The translations under genes and the position numbers were made by a program. Positions 8,187 through 17,158 of a stretch of DNA of 64,000 bases are shown piece after piece. The stretch is from Thalassotalea sp. PP2-459 (GTDB taxonomy: Bacteria; Pseudomonadota; Gammaproteobacteria; Enterobacterales; Alteromonadaceae). The notes beneath the pieces are model-generated. The model saw only the letters and a program-made list of their open reading frames with translations, did not search any database and was not told the origin of the DNA. Within the stretch, counting starts at the first letter, position 1; the number at the start of each line of letters is the position of its first letter. The stretch covers positions 1 to 64,000 of the forward strand of contig NZ_MKQD01000034.1 in the NCBI RefSeq assembly GCF_001913705.1, in the 5' to 3' direction.

Positions 8187-10589
8187 TTATCCCACCCTAA
8201 GACTAAGTATTGCGGGTTGATTTATATACTTTTTCACCGGTAAGTAACTAGCGATTAGCACAATAGCGCTAACAATAATCAGGCTTATGAGGAAAGTCCA
8301 TATAAGGTGTTGATTAATATATTCATTGAGTAGAACACTATAAATATAAAATCCCGCGCTTATGATGACCAAGTTGATAATTACACCTAAAATGAGTGGC
8401 TTGATGTTTTCACCACATACCATTTTTATGATATCACTTGCTTTAGCGCCTATCGCAATACGTGTACCTATTTCAAAACGACGCATCTCGCTGTTATATT
8501 TTAAAATGCCATAAAGGCCAATTGAACATAATAGTAACGTGATAACGATAAGTGTTAAGGTCGTGATGGTTGTCGTTTTACTGGCAAATAAACGAGCATC
8601 TTTATAATGCTGAATTGGCTGATAACTAAAAATATTCAGCTGTGGGCTTATGTCAGACACAATTGTTAGAATGGCATCACGAGACAATGTTTGATTTGGT
8701 TTAGTTTTGATCAATAGGGCGTTACGCGAAGCTCGTGATAAAAAGTAAAATCGAGGCTCAGGTGCTTTTTGGCCAGGTACATTGATACTCTTTACTACAC
8801 CGGAAACGAAAGTTGAATTGTTGATTCTAAGTCCGATCACATCACCGTCAGGCGCCATTTTATGCGCTAATAGATCATTTACTACAATGCCACGTAGTTC
8901 TTCATTACGATGTTTGTTTTGTATATTTTCCCCTGAAATTAAAGGCTGACCAATCAAAGAAAAATAATTTTCATCAATATCTTTGGCACGCTCTGAATAT
9001 TTTCGCCCGGATTGTTGCTCAGTAAAAGCTAACATAAAGAATGCTGATGGTCTTTGTGACTGGCTAACACCGTCAACACTTGGATGGGCTGATAATTCAC
9101 GAATCAAGTTTTGCATTGTGTCTTCGCTCATTCCTTGATTAGCACTTGGTAAAGCCATGACCAATGAATGAATATTGTCAGTTTGATACCCTAAAGGCTT
9201 CTTCATGACCTTGTAAGCATCGGTCAATAAAATACTATTAGCAAAAACGAGGAATATCGCGATAGATATTTGACTAGTGATCAATACGTTGCGCATTTTT
9301 TTTGAGACTTGTACTTTGGTCCCTTTACCGCTACTTCTTAGGTTTGTGATCAGCTGGCGATAATTGGTAATGCGTAAATTAAGTGCAATAAAGAGACCGA
9401 TAAGAAAAAATAAAATAGCGAGTGCGGCGCCAACAGAAAACAGGTTTAAGCTTAACTCAGCAGCGCGAGGTAAATAGCTATCAAGGTAAGTTCGCATTAA
9501 GCTGAAGCCCAATTCAGCCACCAAAAGACTTAGCATTAACGCTGATGTCAGTAAAATAACAGCTTCAGCGACAACCATCGCAATTATGCCAGATGTTGGT
9601 GCTCCTACAGCAGCGTTTATGGCAAGGGTGTGCTGTTGTTGTACCGTTCGTGCTAGATAAAGGTTTGCGATGTTAGCTATAGCAATGATGGCTAACCCTA
9701 ATGTACCTAGTACCAGTAAGAATAGTAGCTGCTCGTTATCTTGAATTAATAGTTCACTCAACGGAGTTGTTACGATATTAATTGACCAGTTATCGAAAAA
9801 GTTATGCTCTGCAACATTTAATCGCCAATTATCATTAATCAACTGTGACAAACGCTGTGATGCTTGTGTGTGGCTTATGTTTTTCGGTAACTTACCAACA
9901 AAGGTTAATGAACCGTCGTCGTTCCCCCAGCGAACCCTTTCTGAATCTGACACAGAATTGAAATCCCAAGGAATAAACATTGCTGATTTAACCCCTGGAG
10001 CGGCTAAGTTAAGTTCATTGAAGTCAGGGGCTAACACACCAATAACTTCAAACGATTTTCCACCAAAACTAATACTGTAGCCAATGATATCTTCACGCGC
10101 ACCAAACATATCTTGCCACATTTGATGGCTTAAAATAGCGACCGGATTATAGCTATCTACTTTTTCACTTTGCTCGAATTGACGACCTAACTGCATAGGC
10201 GCGGCAAAAATGTCAAACCACTCAGGAGTCACAAATGAAATTTCGACAAAAGGTTTGGAAGGCTCAGAGGTCAAAATGTCAGCGTCGAGATATTGCATGG
10301 CGACTTGAGAAAAAATGTCATGCTGTTTATACAGATGCATTAAATTGGGGTACGTAAATGCCCGCCCATCAATTTTTTGTTCATTATTGATCAACTGGTG
10401 TTCTACATAGGTTAATTGCTGCTGATCAGGATAAGGTAAAGGTTTGTATAGCATGACAAAAGCTAACGTGAGTGCACAAATTAATGCACCTAAGGTTAAC
10501 GCCAATGTGGAAATAACAGCAAAGCCATAGCTTTTATTATGTTTAAGATTTTTAAGTGCTAAAGTCAGGTGAAATAGAAATAATTTCAT
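8187..10589 (-). CDS. ABC transporter permease, duplicated MacB/FtsX type (2)
   Basis: A paralogue of the next permease in the operon, 800 residues, with the same two-times MacB/FtsX layout: first helix near residues 20-45, periplasmic core, FtsX helices with RTVQQQHTLAINAAVGAPT, then the second half with RRFEIGTRIAIGAK. The two are recognisably similar along their length and presumably form a heterodimer. The start is the ATG at 10589, preceded by AAGGG; the GTG one codon earlier is less likely. Gene order adaptor, ATPase, permease, permease on the minus strand indicates one transcript. Such systems export peptides, lipids or toxic compounds; which one is not visible here. Confidence 0.88.
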   Translation of the reverse strand: MKLFLFHLTLALKNLKHNKSYGFAVISTLALTLGALICALTLAFVMLYKPLPYPDQQQLTYVEHQLINNEQKIDGRAFTYPNLMHLYKQHDIFSQVAMQYLDADILTSEPSKPFVEISFVTPEWFDIFAAPMQLGRQFEQSEKVDSYNPVAILSHQMWQDMFGAREDIIGYSISFGGKSFEVIGVLAPDFNELNLAAPGVKSAMFIPWDFNSVSDSERVRWGNDDGSLTFVGKLPKNISHTQASQRLSQLINDNWRLNVAEHNFFDNWSINIVTTPLSELLIQDNEQLLFLLVLGTLGLAIIAIANIANLYLARTVQQQHTLAINAAVGAPTSGIIAMVVAEAVILLTSALMLSLLVAELGFSLMRTYLDSYLPRAAELSLNLFSVGAALAILFFLIGLFIALNLRITNYRQLITNLRSSGKGTKVQVSKKMRNVLITSQISIAIFLVFANSILLTDAYKVMKKPLGYQTDNIHSLVMALPSANQGMSEDTMQNLIRELSAHPSVDGVSQSQRPSAFFMLAFTEQQSGRKYSERAKDIDENYFSLIGQPLISGENIQNKHRNEELRGIVVNDLLAHKMAPDGDVIGLRINNSTFVSGVVKSINVPGQKAPEPRFYFLSRASRNALLIKTKPNQTLSRDAILTIVSDISPQLNIFSYQPIQHYKDARLFASKTTTITTLTLIVITLLLCSIGLYGILKYNSEMRRFEIGTRIAIGAKASDIIKMVCGENIKPLILGVIINLVIISAGFYIYSVLLNEYINQHLIWTFLISLIIVSAIVLIASYLPVKKYINQPAILSLRVG

Positions 10590-10617
10590 CACAGAACCCT
10601 TGTTTTGTTAGTTTCAA

Positions 10618-11319
10618 TTAAATAGAGGCTTTTGTTACAGGGGCGTGTAAGACCTTACCGTCAAGCAGTTGTACTTTAATTTTTGCCATATCTGCATATC
10701 TTGGATCATGCGTCACCATACAAATAGTAGTACCTTGATTGTTCAGTTCTTCAAGTAAGTCCATGACTTGATCTCCGGCTTTTGAATCAAGGTTTCCGGT
10801 TGGCTCATCGACTAATAAAATGCTTGGATTGGCGATTAAAGCACGGGCGATGGCAACACGTTGTTGCTGACCACCTGACAATTGGTTCGGTTTATGACTA
10901 ATTCGATGTGATAGGCCAACTTGTTCTAAGCGTGCGACTACACGTTTTTCTATCTCTTTACTGCTAAATTTCTGGCTGTGATAGCGTAATGGCAAAGCGA
11001 CGTTGTCAAAAACACTTAATTCATCGATCAAATTAAATGATTGAAATATGAAACCAATTTTTTCGTTTCTCATTGTTGCAGCTTGATTAAGTGTTAACGA
11101 GGTCGCATCTTGACCCTCAATAAAGTACTGACCTTTCGTTGCAAAATCTAAAAGCCCCATAATGGATAACAAGGTTGACTTACCACACCCCGAAGGTCCA
11201 GAAATTGATACGTATTCTCCTTGATGTATCGTTAAGCTAATGCCTGATAAAGCGTGCGTTTCTAATTCTTCAGTTTCAAATATTTTTGTTATTTGCTCTA
11301 ATTTTAATATTTCGTTCAT
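10618..11319 (-). CDS. ABC transporter ATP-binding protein (MacB/LolD type)
   Basis: A 233-residue ATPase with all nucleotide-binding motifs: Walker A GPSGCGKST (about 40-48), Q-loop FIFQSFNLI, signature LSGGQQQRVAIARAL, Walker B LLVDEPTGNLD and the switch histidine in CMVTHDP. The sequence type is that of mechanotransmission ABC systems (MacB, LolD, FtsE relatives), which fits the FtsX-type permeases encoded downstream. AAGGACCCC stands before the ATG. It is second in the adaptor-ATPase-permease-permease operon. Confidence 0.93.
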   Translation of the reverse strand: MNEILKLEQITKIFETEELETHALSGISLTIHQGEYVSISGPSGCGKSTLLSIMGLLDFATKGQYFIEGQDATSLTLNQAATMRNEKIGFIFQSFNLIDELSVFDNVALPLRYHSQKFSSKEIEKRVVARLEQVGLSHRISHKPNQLSGGQQQRVAIARALIANPSILLVDEPTGNLDSKAGDQVMDLLEELNNQGTTICMVTHDPRYADMAKIKVQLLDGKVLHAPVTKASI

Positions 11320-11328
11320 GTGGGGTCC

Positions 11329-12573
11329 TTAATTTAATGCAATTTCTGAGGCTTGGTAGTTGGTTAAATCAGTTAATATAAAGCTGTCGCCAGGTACTGC
11401 ACCTTTTATAATGGCAACGTAGCGTGACGTTTTTTGACCAAAGGTAATTTCAACGCGTGTTGCCTTGTTGTTACCTTTTTCTAATCGATACATGGCTTGT
11501 TGGCTTTTAGCCTGAATATTGGCTGGTCGTTCGATATAAGCGACATTTGATAAAGTATCAGTAATGATTTCAGCATCAACATTTTGTTCTGGGCGCATGT
11601 TGTTATCAAGAGGTTGAGTAAATGTGACATCAATCAAAACTGAGTTATCTTGGACTATCGGGTCAATACGCGATACTTTGCCTAATAAGATAGATTGACG
11701 TGTATCTATTTCTACTTGTTGGCCTATGCGTATTGCGTTAGCTTGTGATTGTGGGATTTTAATTTCTGCAATTAGATCGCTAGTGCTGCCAATTAACGCT
11801 ATTTCTTGCCCTGGATTAATACTTTGACCAAGGCTTACCGGTAGCCTCTGCAAAATTCCATCAAATTTTGCGACAACATGTAATGCATCTAAGCGATCTT
11901 GAGCATTCTTGACCGTATTTAATTGCTGGTTGATGCGCTCTTGTTGAATCAGCAAAGCTTCCTGATGTACATCTTGCAAATGTTTTAAGCTTTGATTAGC
12001 TAGGGTAATTGTTGTTTTTAATTGTTTTTCATTCAGCTGAGATTCTCGAAATTTAAGGCCAGAAACGATACCTTGTTTAAAAAGTTTTTCTTCAGCTTTC
12101 CTTTTTAAACTAGCAGATTCGAGTTTTGCAGAGTATTCGGAAATTTTTGACTGTTCAGCAATTACTTCTCTTTGTTGGTTAAGCGCTAATTGTCGAGAGT
12201 TAGCTTGTAAACTAACAAGTTGTTGTTGCGCGCTAGAAAGTTGATAGCCAAGTTCAGGGTTTTCAAGTTTCACAATCAAGCTACCTTTCTCTACGACGGC
12301 ACCAGGTTTTAATACGATCTGTTTCACCGTTGCTCGAGTTAACGAAGTGATTAACTCTTGTTTATGAGAAATGAGTTTGCCATAACCATCCACTGTCACT
12401 CTTAATTCACCTTGAGTAACTTGGCCGATCACTAAATCTTTTTTGTTTAAAGTAACTTGATTAACATTTTGTTTAATTAAATACATTGATAACAAGCCAA
12501 GTAAAACGATTATAGCCATGGCTATTCGTTTTACTGATTTGTTGTTAAAAGACTTTTGTTTTACAACATCCAT
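11329..12573 (-). CDS. HlyD-family periplasmic adaptor of ABC exporter
   Basis: A membrane-fusion/adaptor protein of 414 residues: a single N-terminal TM helix (IAMAIIVLLGLLSMYLI), a lipoyl/barrel-sandwich half (TVDGYGKLIS, VVEKGSLIVKLENPEL), a long coiled-coil hairpin (about residues 110-220), a second lipoyl half (FDGILQRLPVSLGQSINPGQ) and beta-barrel/membrane-proximal domains. It is the first gene of the exporter operon. The open frame extends to a GTG at 12600, but I choose the ATG at 12573: a sigma-54 promoter at 12611-12626 puts the transcript start near 12600, so the GTG would have no leader. Together with an outer-membrane channel encoded elsewhere it would span the envelope. Confidence 0.88.
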   Translation of the reverse strand: MDVVKQKSFNNKSVKRIAMAIIVLLGLLSMYLIKQNVNQVTLNKKDLVIGQVTQGELRVTVDGYGKLISHKQELITSLTRATVKQIVLKPGAVVEKGSLIVKLENPELGYQLSSAQQQLVSLQANSRQLALNQQREVIAEQSKISEYSAKLESASLKRKAEEKLFKQGIVSGLKFRESQLNEKQLKTTITLANQSLKHLQDVHQEALLIQQERINQQLNTVKNAQDRLDALHVVAKFDGILQRLPVSLGQSINPGQEIALIGSTSDLIAEIKIPQSQANAIRIGQQVEIDTRQSILLGKVSRIDPIVQDNSVLIDVTFTQPLDNNMRPEQNVDAEIITDTLSNVAYIERPANIQAKSQQAMYRLEKGNNKATRVEITFGQKTSRYVAIIKGAVPGDSFILTDLTNYQASEIALN

Positions 12574-12610
12574 AATATAACTATAAAAAAATTGAATCAC
12601 GACGTTATAT

Positions 12611-12626
12611 AGCGAAAACCGTGCCA
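12611..12626 (-). promoter_or_regulatory. Sigma-54 promoter of the exporter operon
   Basis: On the minus strand the bases read TGGCACGGTTTTCGCT. Against the RpoN consensus TGGCACG-N4-TTGC the -24 element is perfect, the spacing is exact, and the -12 element differs by one base (TCGC). The predicted start lies about base 12600, 27 bases before the adaptor ATG. The next gene cluster encodes a sigma-54-dependent activator, which supports the call. Confidence 0.75.
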
Positions 12627-12687
12627 GTCAAAATATTCATAAAATCAGGGGGTATAAGCCATGTTGTTCGAATTTTTAAGACAAAAA

Positions 12688-12728
12688 GTCCGAAATCGGA
12701 CGACTTAATTTCAAAATCAGACTGATTT
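12688..12728. promoter_or_regulatory. Palindromic enhancer site(s) of the exporter promoter
   Basis: GTCCGAAATCGGAC (12688-12701) is a perfect palindrome 88-101 bases upstream of the inferred sigma-54 start, the position of an activator (enhancer) site. The same core, GTTCGAAATCGAAC, occurs at 14421-14434 beside the kinase gene. A second perfect palindrome, AAATCAGACTGATTT, lies at 12714-12728. Binding by the sigma-54 regulator encoded at 15731-17071 is inferred. Confidence 0.6.
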
Positions 12729-12791
12729 ATAATATTGCCCTTTCGCATTTTTAACTGCACTATGATTTAGTGAATGTTAATGAGGATAGAT

Positions 12792-13460
12792 ATGAAGCAA
12801 TATTTAATTTGGGATTTACCCATTCGACTTTTTCATTGGTTGCTAGTGTGCACTTTATTAGCCCTATGGTATACATCTGAGAATGGTTTAATCGAAAATC
12901 ACATCAAGTGCGGTTACTTTGCGCTTAGTCTGATTGTGTTTAGAATTGTTTGGGGGGTTGTCGGAACACGACATGCTAAATTTACCGCGTTTTTTCCAAC
13001 ACCATCTCGATTAAAGAAATTCCTGATAGATAAGCGAGAGCCACCCGGCCATAATCCACTAGGTGCTTTAATGATCATTCTAATGTTAGTGCTTATTGGA
13101 TTACAGGCTACTTCGGGTTTGTTTATAGATGATGACGTTTTTTCCTCGGGTCCTTATTACGGTGTATTAAGTAGTGAACTAGAAAAAATCATGAATACTA
13201 TTCACCATAACGGCTTTGATTTTATTTTGATTGCTTCAGCAATACATATTGCAGCTATAGCCTATTATCGAGTGGTAAAAAAGCGTGATTTAATCAAGCC
13301 GATGTTAACAGGTAAGAAGCCAGATAATGATGTCAACGAAAAAGACGGAATCGCACACTCTAAAATTATTACTTTTATTGTTGCCGCTACAATCGTTGGT
13401 TTTTTTATTTATTGGCTTGTGGTGTTAAATGCGCCGGTAATAGAAGAGTTTTATTATTAA
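12792..13460 (+). CDS. Cytochrome b561-type membrane protein
   Basis: A 222-residue membrane protein of the prokaryotic cytochrome b561/Ni-hydrogenase cytochrome b family: four helices around residues 9-28, 39-57, 94-113 and 140-160, with the haem-ligand histidines visible in IRLFHWLL, ENHIKCGYF and HHNGFDFILIASAIHIAAIAY (written here in part). The last helix (IITFIVAATIVGFFIYWLVV) is extra. The start is the ATG at 12792 with GAGGATAG before it; the frame extends six codons further up. It is convergent with a cytochrome c' gene, a common partnership in which electrons pass from quinol to the soluble cytochrome. Confidence 0.85.
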   Translation: MKQYLIWDLPIRLFHWLLVCTLLALWYTSENGLIENHIKCGYFALSLIVFRIVWGVVGTRHAKFTAFFPTPSRLKKFLIDKREPPGHNPLGALMIILMLVLIGLQATSGLFIDDDVFSSGPYYGVLSSELEKIMNTIHHNGFDFILIASAIHIAAIAYYRVVKKRDLIKPMLTGKKPDNDVNEKDGIAHSKIITFIVAATIVGFFIYWLVVLNAPVIEEFYY

Positions 13461-13611
13461 GGCTTGTTGATTTTTCTACGGTGTTTCACGATTTATCGAT
13501 TACATACGTTCAACCTTTTATAAACACCAAATTTAATGCTGAAAAAGTGTACTAAAAAGATCAACACGCGCTAAGATATTCATGAAAAGAACATTCTCGA
13601 GTGTTATCAGA

Positions 13612-13644
13612 CCATCTAACCTATGTATGTATTAGGTTAGATGG
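13612..13644. terminator. Long hairpin between convergent cytochrome genes
   Basis: CCATCTAACCTA (13612-13623) pairs perfectly with TAGGTTAGATGG (13633-13644) across nine bases, between the stops of the b561 and c' genes. There is no T run in either direction, so termination is inferred from position and stem strength. Confidence 0.5.
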
Positions 13645-13659
13645 TAGTTAATGGTGTGA

Positions 13660-14130
13660 TTAATCCATTTTGAAGTTATCGTGACAACCACCACAGCTTT
13701 TTCCTACACCGCTAATGGCTTTCTTGATAGCAGCTTCATTACCTGATGCTGAAATTGTTATTAGCTGCGCTGAATTTTTGGTTAATTTTTCAATCGCTTT
13801 TTTAAAACCTACTCGGTCTTGCCATACCTTATCTAAAGCTTCCGTTGTTACATCAAAACCAGATGTATCTAGGCTAGTATGATCGTTAATCATTAATGAT
13901 AATTGATTAATCCTAGTGGCATGTTTTTCTACGGCAGCTGCGTCAAATGCAATTTTTCCTTTAGCCATTGCCCCTAGTGGAGACATATTGGCGCCCAATA
14001 ACTTAAATACGGCTTGTCGTGTTTCAGCCGCGCGACTTGCTTGTTTTTCAGATTTAGCTACCTGTGCATTTACCGATAAAACCGATAAAGTTAATGCACT
14101 TGATACTGCTATTTTTGTCATTAGTTTCAT
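13660..14130 (-). CDS. Cytochrome c' (periplasmic)
   Basis: 156 residues with a signal peptide (MKLMTKIAVSSALTLSVLSVNA, cleaved near residue 22) and the class II cytochrome c architecture: a four-helix bundle with the haem-binding CGGCH close to the C-terminus (SCGGCHDNFKMD). Cytochromes c' bind NO and related gases and transfer electrons in the periplasm. Ribosome site AAGGGC lies before the ATG. The neighbouring convergent b561 gene suggests an electron donor. Upstream, palindromes at 14263-14280 and 14421-14434 may control it. Confidence 0.9.
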   Translation of the reverse strand: MKLMTKIAVSSALTLSVLSVNAQVAKSEKQASRAAETRQAVFKLLGANMSPLGAMAKGKIAFDAAAVEKHATRINQLSLMINDHTSLDTSGFDVTTEALDKVWQDRVGFKKAIEKLTKNSAQLITISASGNEAAIKKAISGVGKSCGGCHDNFKMD

Positions 14131-14262
14131 GATATGCCCTTACGCATGAATGTATTTATTTACCCCTCTATCTTAACGATTTACGACGATATGCCTAGTC
14201 TTTTCATCTTAACGGATCTGCTATTTGGCGAAAAGTAAATTTTTATAAGTCGTTATAAATGT

Positions 14263-14307
14263 TGATTTTATATAAAATCATAATGAAAGTTTTACTTGTG
14301 AAACTTT
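14263..14307. promoter_or_regulatory. Palindromes upstream of cytochrome c'
   Basis: TGATTTTATATAAAATCA (14263-14280) is a perfect 18-base palindrome. Immediately after it AAAGTTT (14286-14292) is matched by AAACTTT (14301-14307). They sit 130-180 bases upstream of the cytochrome c' start within a 345-base gene-free stretch (14131-14475). I see no FNR, CRP or sigma-54 consensus there. The binding protein is unknown. Confidence 0.4.
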
Positions 14308-14420
14308 AAATGAATAGTGTTTTACGCTAATTGAATTTCTGTTTGTTGGAAAAAACAACAGTGTTGAATTGGTAGGAAAATAAAAAATAGTGTTATAGTT
14401 CATGTGGTTATTTTTTACTG

Positions 14421-14434
14421 GTTCGAAATCGAAC
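14421..14434. promoter_or_regulatory. Second GTYCGAAATCGRAC palindrome
   Basis: GTTCGAAATCGAAC is a perfect palindrome with the same centre as the exporter enhancer at 12688-12701; only the third base pair from each end differs. A half-site ATAATCGAACTT follows at 14447-14458. It lies 42 bases beyond the kinase stop codon and about 290 bases upstream of cytochrome c'. No -24/-12 promoter is visible in the adjoining minus-strand region. Confidence 0.55.
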
Positions 14435-14475
14435 TTTTTTATCCCATAATCGAACTTGTCTGCTTATAGATTCCG

Positions 14476-15729
14476 CTACTTTTTAACAGGCAGAATAATC
14501 ATTACGGTAACACCTTTATTTGTATTATTGTACAATTCTATGATGCCATCATGCTGTTCAATAATATTTCTACAAAAACTTAAACCGATCCCCTGGCCAT
14601 CAGGTTTAGTTGTGTAAAGCGGCACGAATAAATTATCTAAATTGTTAAAGCCATGACCATCATCTGCTACTTCTATGATGATATGTAGATCAACTTCTTC
14701 AATGTTAATATTGACTGTTGAAGCATTTGCTTCAAATGCGTTTTTAGTTAAATTAATAAGCACTTGTTCAAAAAAGCTAATGTCGACCCAAATCGTTGTT
14801 AATGAGCTCTGTAAAGAAACATTCTTGCCCTCGAAAAATTTATGTAAAAGGTTAGTAAGGTAATCAATACTTACATCATTTCTTTTAAGCTCTATTTGTT
14901 TAGAAATTGTAGAGTAACGGTCAACAAAACTTTGTAAATGGGCACAGCGATCGGTAATAACAGATAATATTTGTTTATCCCTATCAACCAATGCTTTTTC
15001 GGCGAGGGTTTCTGCCATTGATGAAACCGGCGTTAGTGAATTTCTGATTTCGTGACTTAACACACGGATGATCTGTTGCCACGCTTTAAGTTGGTTTTCA
15101 CGCAGTGCTGTTTCGATGTCGATAAAAACAAGTAATAAATATTGTTCTTCGTTATCGATAAATTCACTGTGTTTAATTTGCCACTTAGATACTGCTTTAT
15201 TGAATACCCAATGATTTCCTTTGAAGCTTAAATCAAGTAGTTCAGGAGTGGCGAGTCGTTGCATTTGCCAAGGTTGGTCGTATAGTTGATGAAAAGCTTC
15301 ATTGGCAAAGGTTAATTGTTGCTTTTGATTAAACACTAAAATAGGTGAGGTTAATTCAGAGATTAACTTATAAACTAAAAAAATATGTTGATCATAGCGT
15401 GATTTATTTGCTTGAAGTGTGGTGCTCAATTGGCTGAGTTGCTGATGAAAATCTTTTACTTTACCTTCAGGAAAGGGAGATTTTGCAAATTGATTAAAGT
15501 CTTCTTGTTTGATGGCGTCAAGGTGTAAAGCAGCTCGGTTATATGATCGAAACACTTGAAACTTAATCGTGACCATTAATAAGGCGATAAAAAGTATATA
15601 ACAGAAAAGTGCTATGGCATGCCAATGCCATAGCACTTCAAGTTTATTAAGGTAAAGCCAAATAAAAATTGCCCCTGGTAATGCAAGCAAAACAATACGT
15701 AAGGTCAGAAAGTTTTCTAGTGAACGCAT
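14476..15729 (-). CDS. Membrane sensor histidine kinase
   Basis: 417 residues. Two N-terminal helices (about 10-28 and 38-58) with almost no periplasmic loop, then a PAS-like domain (about 120-210; SPILVFNQKQQLTFANEAF), the HisKA phosphoacceptor H226 in VLSHEIRNSLTPVSS, and a HATPase_c domain with N-box NLTKNAFEA, G1 DDGHGF and G2 GQGIGLSFC. The very short sensor loop suggests sensing within the membrane, as for envelope stress or export substrates. It lies one base after the sigma-54 regulator gene, so the two form a two-component pair, apparently controlling the ABC exporter. Confidence 0.9.
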   Translation of the reverse strand: MRSLENFLTLRIVLLALPGAIFIWLYLNKLEVLWHWHAIALFCYILFIALLMVTIKFQVFRSYNRAALHLDAIKQEDFNQFAKSPFPEGKVKDFHQQLSQLSTTLQANKSRYDQHIFLVYKLISELTSPILVFNQKQQLTFANEAFHQLYDQPWQMQRLATPELLDLSFKGNHWVFNKAVSKWQIKHSEFIDNEEQYLLLVFIDIETALRENQLKAWQQIIRVLSHEIRNSLTPVSSMAETLAEKALVDRDKQILSVITDRCAHLQSFVDRYSTISKQIELKRNDVSIDYLTNLLHKFFEGKNVSLQSSLTTIWVDISFFEQVLINLTKNAFEANASTVNINIEEVDLHIIIEVADDGHGFNNLDNLFVPLYTTKPDGQGIGLSFCRNIIEQHDGIIELYNNTNKGVTVMIILPVKK

Positions 15730-15730
15730 A

Positions 15731-17071
15731 TTAATTTAACCCGTATTTTTCAATGCGGCGATACATTGATGATTTAGTTAACCCTATTAATACAGCGGCT
15801 TTTGGTATATTACCGTCTGTTTGCGAAAGCGCTTTATTTATGAGGGAAATTTCAGCTTCTTTTAAGGTCATTAACGGAAGATCTATCGAAGGGGCGCTTG
15901 CGGTTAAACGTAATTCGGTATCATCTATCACGCCGGTTTTATTTAATAAAACCGCGCGTTCTATTAAGTGACTTAATTCACGCAAATTACCAGGCCAATG
16001 ATAACCAACCAATGCATTCTCGGCGGAAGTTGAAAGTTCACAATGTGGCTTTTTATATTTTTGACAGAAGTTGGCAATATAATATCGGCTAAGTGGCACA
16101 ATATCGATATTTCTTTCCTTAAGTGATGGAACACGCAATTCAATAGTGTTTAAACGGTAATATAAATCTTCACGGAATTTTTCTTGTTGAATAAGAACTG
16201 AAAATTCAGCATTGGTAGCACTAATGATTCGGCATTTAGCAAACTTAGTTTTGCTACTGCCTAACACTTCATATTCCCCTGATTCTAATACTCGCAATAT
16301 TTTGGCTTGTTGTTCTATTGGAGTGTTAGCTATTTCATCAAGGAAAAGCGTGCTGTTTTCAGCTAATTCAAATCGACCTAAACGGTTAGCTTTAGCATCA
16401 GTAAACGCACCTTTAATGTGACCAAACATTTCACTTTCAAATAAATTGGTTGAAATAGCGCCCATATTAACTGATACCATAGGCGCATCACGCTGCTCTG
16501 AATGATTGTGAATCCAAAGAGCGAGATCGCTTTTACCTGTGCCATTTTCACCGGTCAGTAAAATATTAGCATTGGTAGCAGCCACCGTTTCGAGTTCATC
16601 AAAAAGTTGTAACATACATGAAGACTGCCACTGATATTGGTGTTGTTGCTTGTCGTCACGTTGCTGTTTAAAGCCAGCGTTTTCTTTACTTAATATTTGC
16701 AATGATAGTTGTTGTTTGATGGCATTGAGTAGTTGCCGGTTTTTCCAAGGTTTGTCGATGAAATCTGTTGCACCTAATCGCATTGCTTGTACGACTAGAT
16801 CAACATTGCTCCAGGCTGTCATGGCTATTACCGGTAATGCAATGTTGCTTTGTTGCATCCAATTTAAGAACTGTAAACCTTCATCGCCAGAGGTTGTGTC
16901 TAAATTGAAATTCATGTCGAGCAAAATTAAGGCGATATCGTGCTCTTTTAACAGTACTTGTGCCTGTTGTGGGCTGTCGGCCTCTCTTACTGAATAGCCA
17001 TGTTGCTCTAGAAGTACAACAAGACTTAATCGGATATCAGCTCTATCATCTACAACTAAAATTTCTACCAT
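15731..17071 (-). CDS. Sigma-54-dependent response regulator (NtrC type)
   Basis: 446 residues in the classic three-domain order. The receiver (1-120) has the acidic pocket D8/D9, the phosphoacceptor D52 in LILLDMN and a conserved K107 in FIDKPW. The AAA+ domain (about 145-380) has Walker A GENGTGKS (174-181), the sigma-54 contact loop GAFTDA (221-226) and Walker B TLFLDEI. A Fis-type helix-turn-helix ends the protein (GNIPKAAVLIGLTKSSMYRR). It sits directly before the kinase gene, and a sigma-54 promoter lies 46 bases before its start codon, suggesting self-activation. Its likely DNA site is GTYCGAAATCGRAC. Confidence 0.93.
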   Translation of the reverse strand: MVEILVVDDRADIRLSLVVLLEQHGYSVREADSPQQAQVLLKEHDIALILLDMNFNLDTTSGDEGLQFLNWMQQSNIALPVIAMTAWSNVDLVVQAMRLGATDFIDKPWKNRQLLNAIKQQLSLQILSKENAGFKQQRDDKQQHQYQWQSSCMLQLFDELETVAATNANILLTGENGTGKSDLALWIHNHSEQRDAPMVSVNMGAISTNLFESEMFGHIKGAFTDAKANRLGRFELAENSTLFLDEIANTPIEQQAKILRVLESGEYEVLGSSKTKFAKCRIISATNAEFSVLIQQEKFREDLYYRLNTIELRVPSLKERNIDIVPLSRYYIANFCQKYKKPHCELSTSAENALVGYHWPGNLRELSHLIERAVLLNKTGVIDDTELRLTASAPSIDLPLMTLKEAEISLINKALSQTDGNIPKAAVLIGLTKSSMYRRIEKYGLN

Positions 17072-17116
17072 GAGTTACCTAAATATGTATCTGTTCAATG
17101 TCATCGATTTAACTAC

Positions 17117-17132
17117 AGCAATTGTCGAGCCA
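17117..17132 (-). promoter_or_regulatory. Sigma-54 promoter of the regulator-kinase operon
   Basis: Minus strand TGGCTCGACAATTGCT: GG and GC are correctly spaced, the -12 element TTGC is perfect, and the -24 element has one change (TGGCTCG). The predicted start is near 17106, giving a leader of about 35 bases before the regulator ATG at 17071. It separates this operon from the LysR gene upstream. Confidence 0.65.
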
Positions 17133-17158
17133 GGTTGCGGCAATTGTGAGTCATTATG

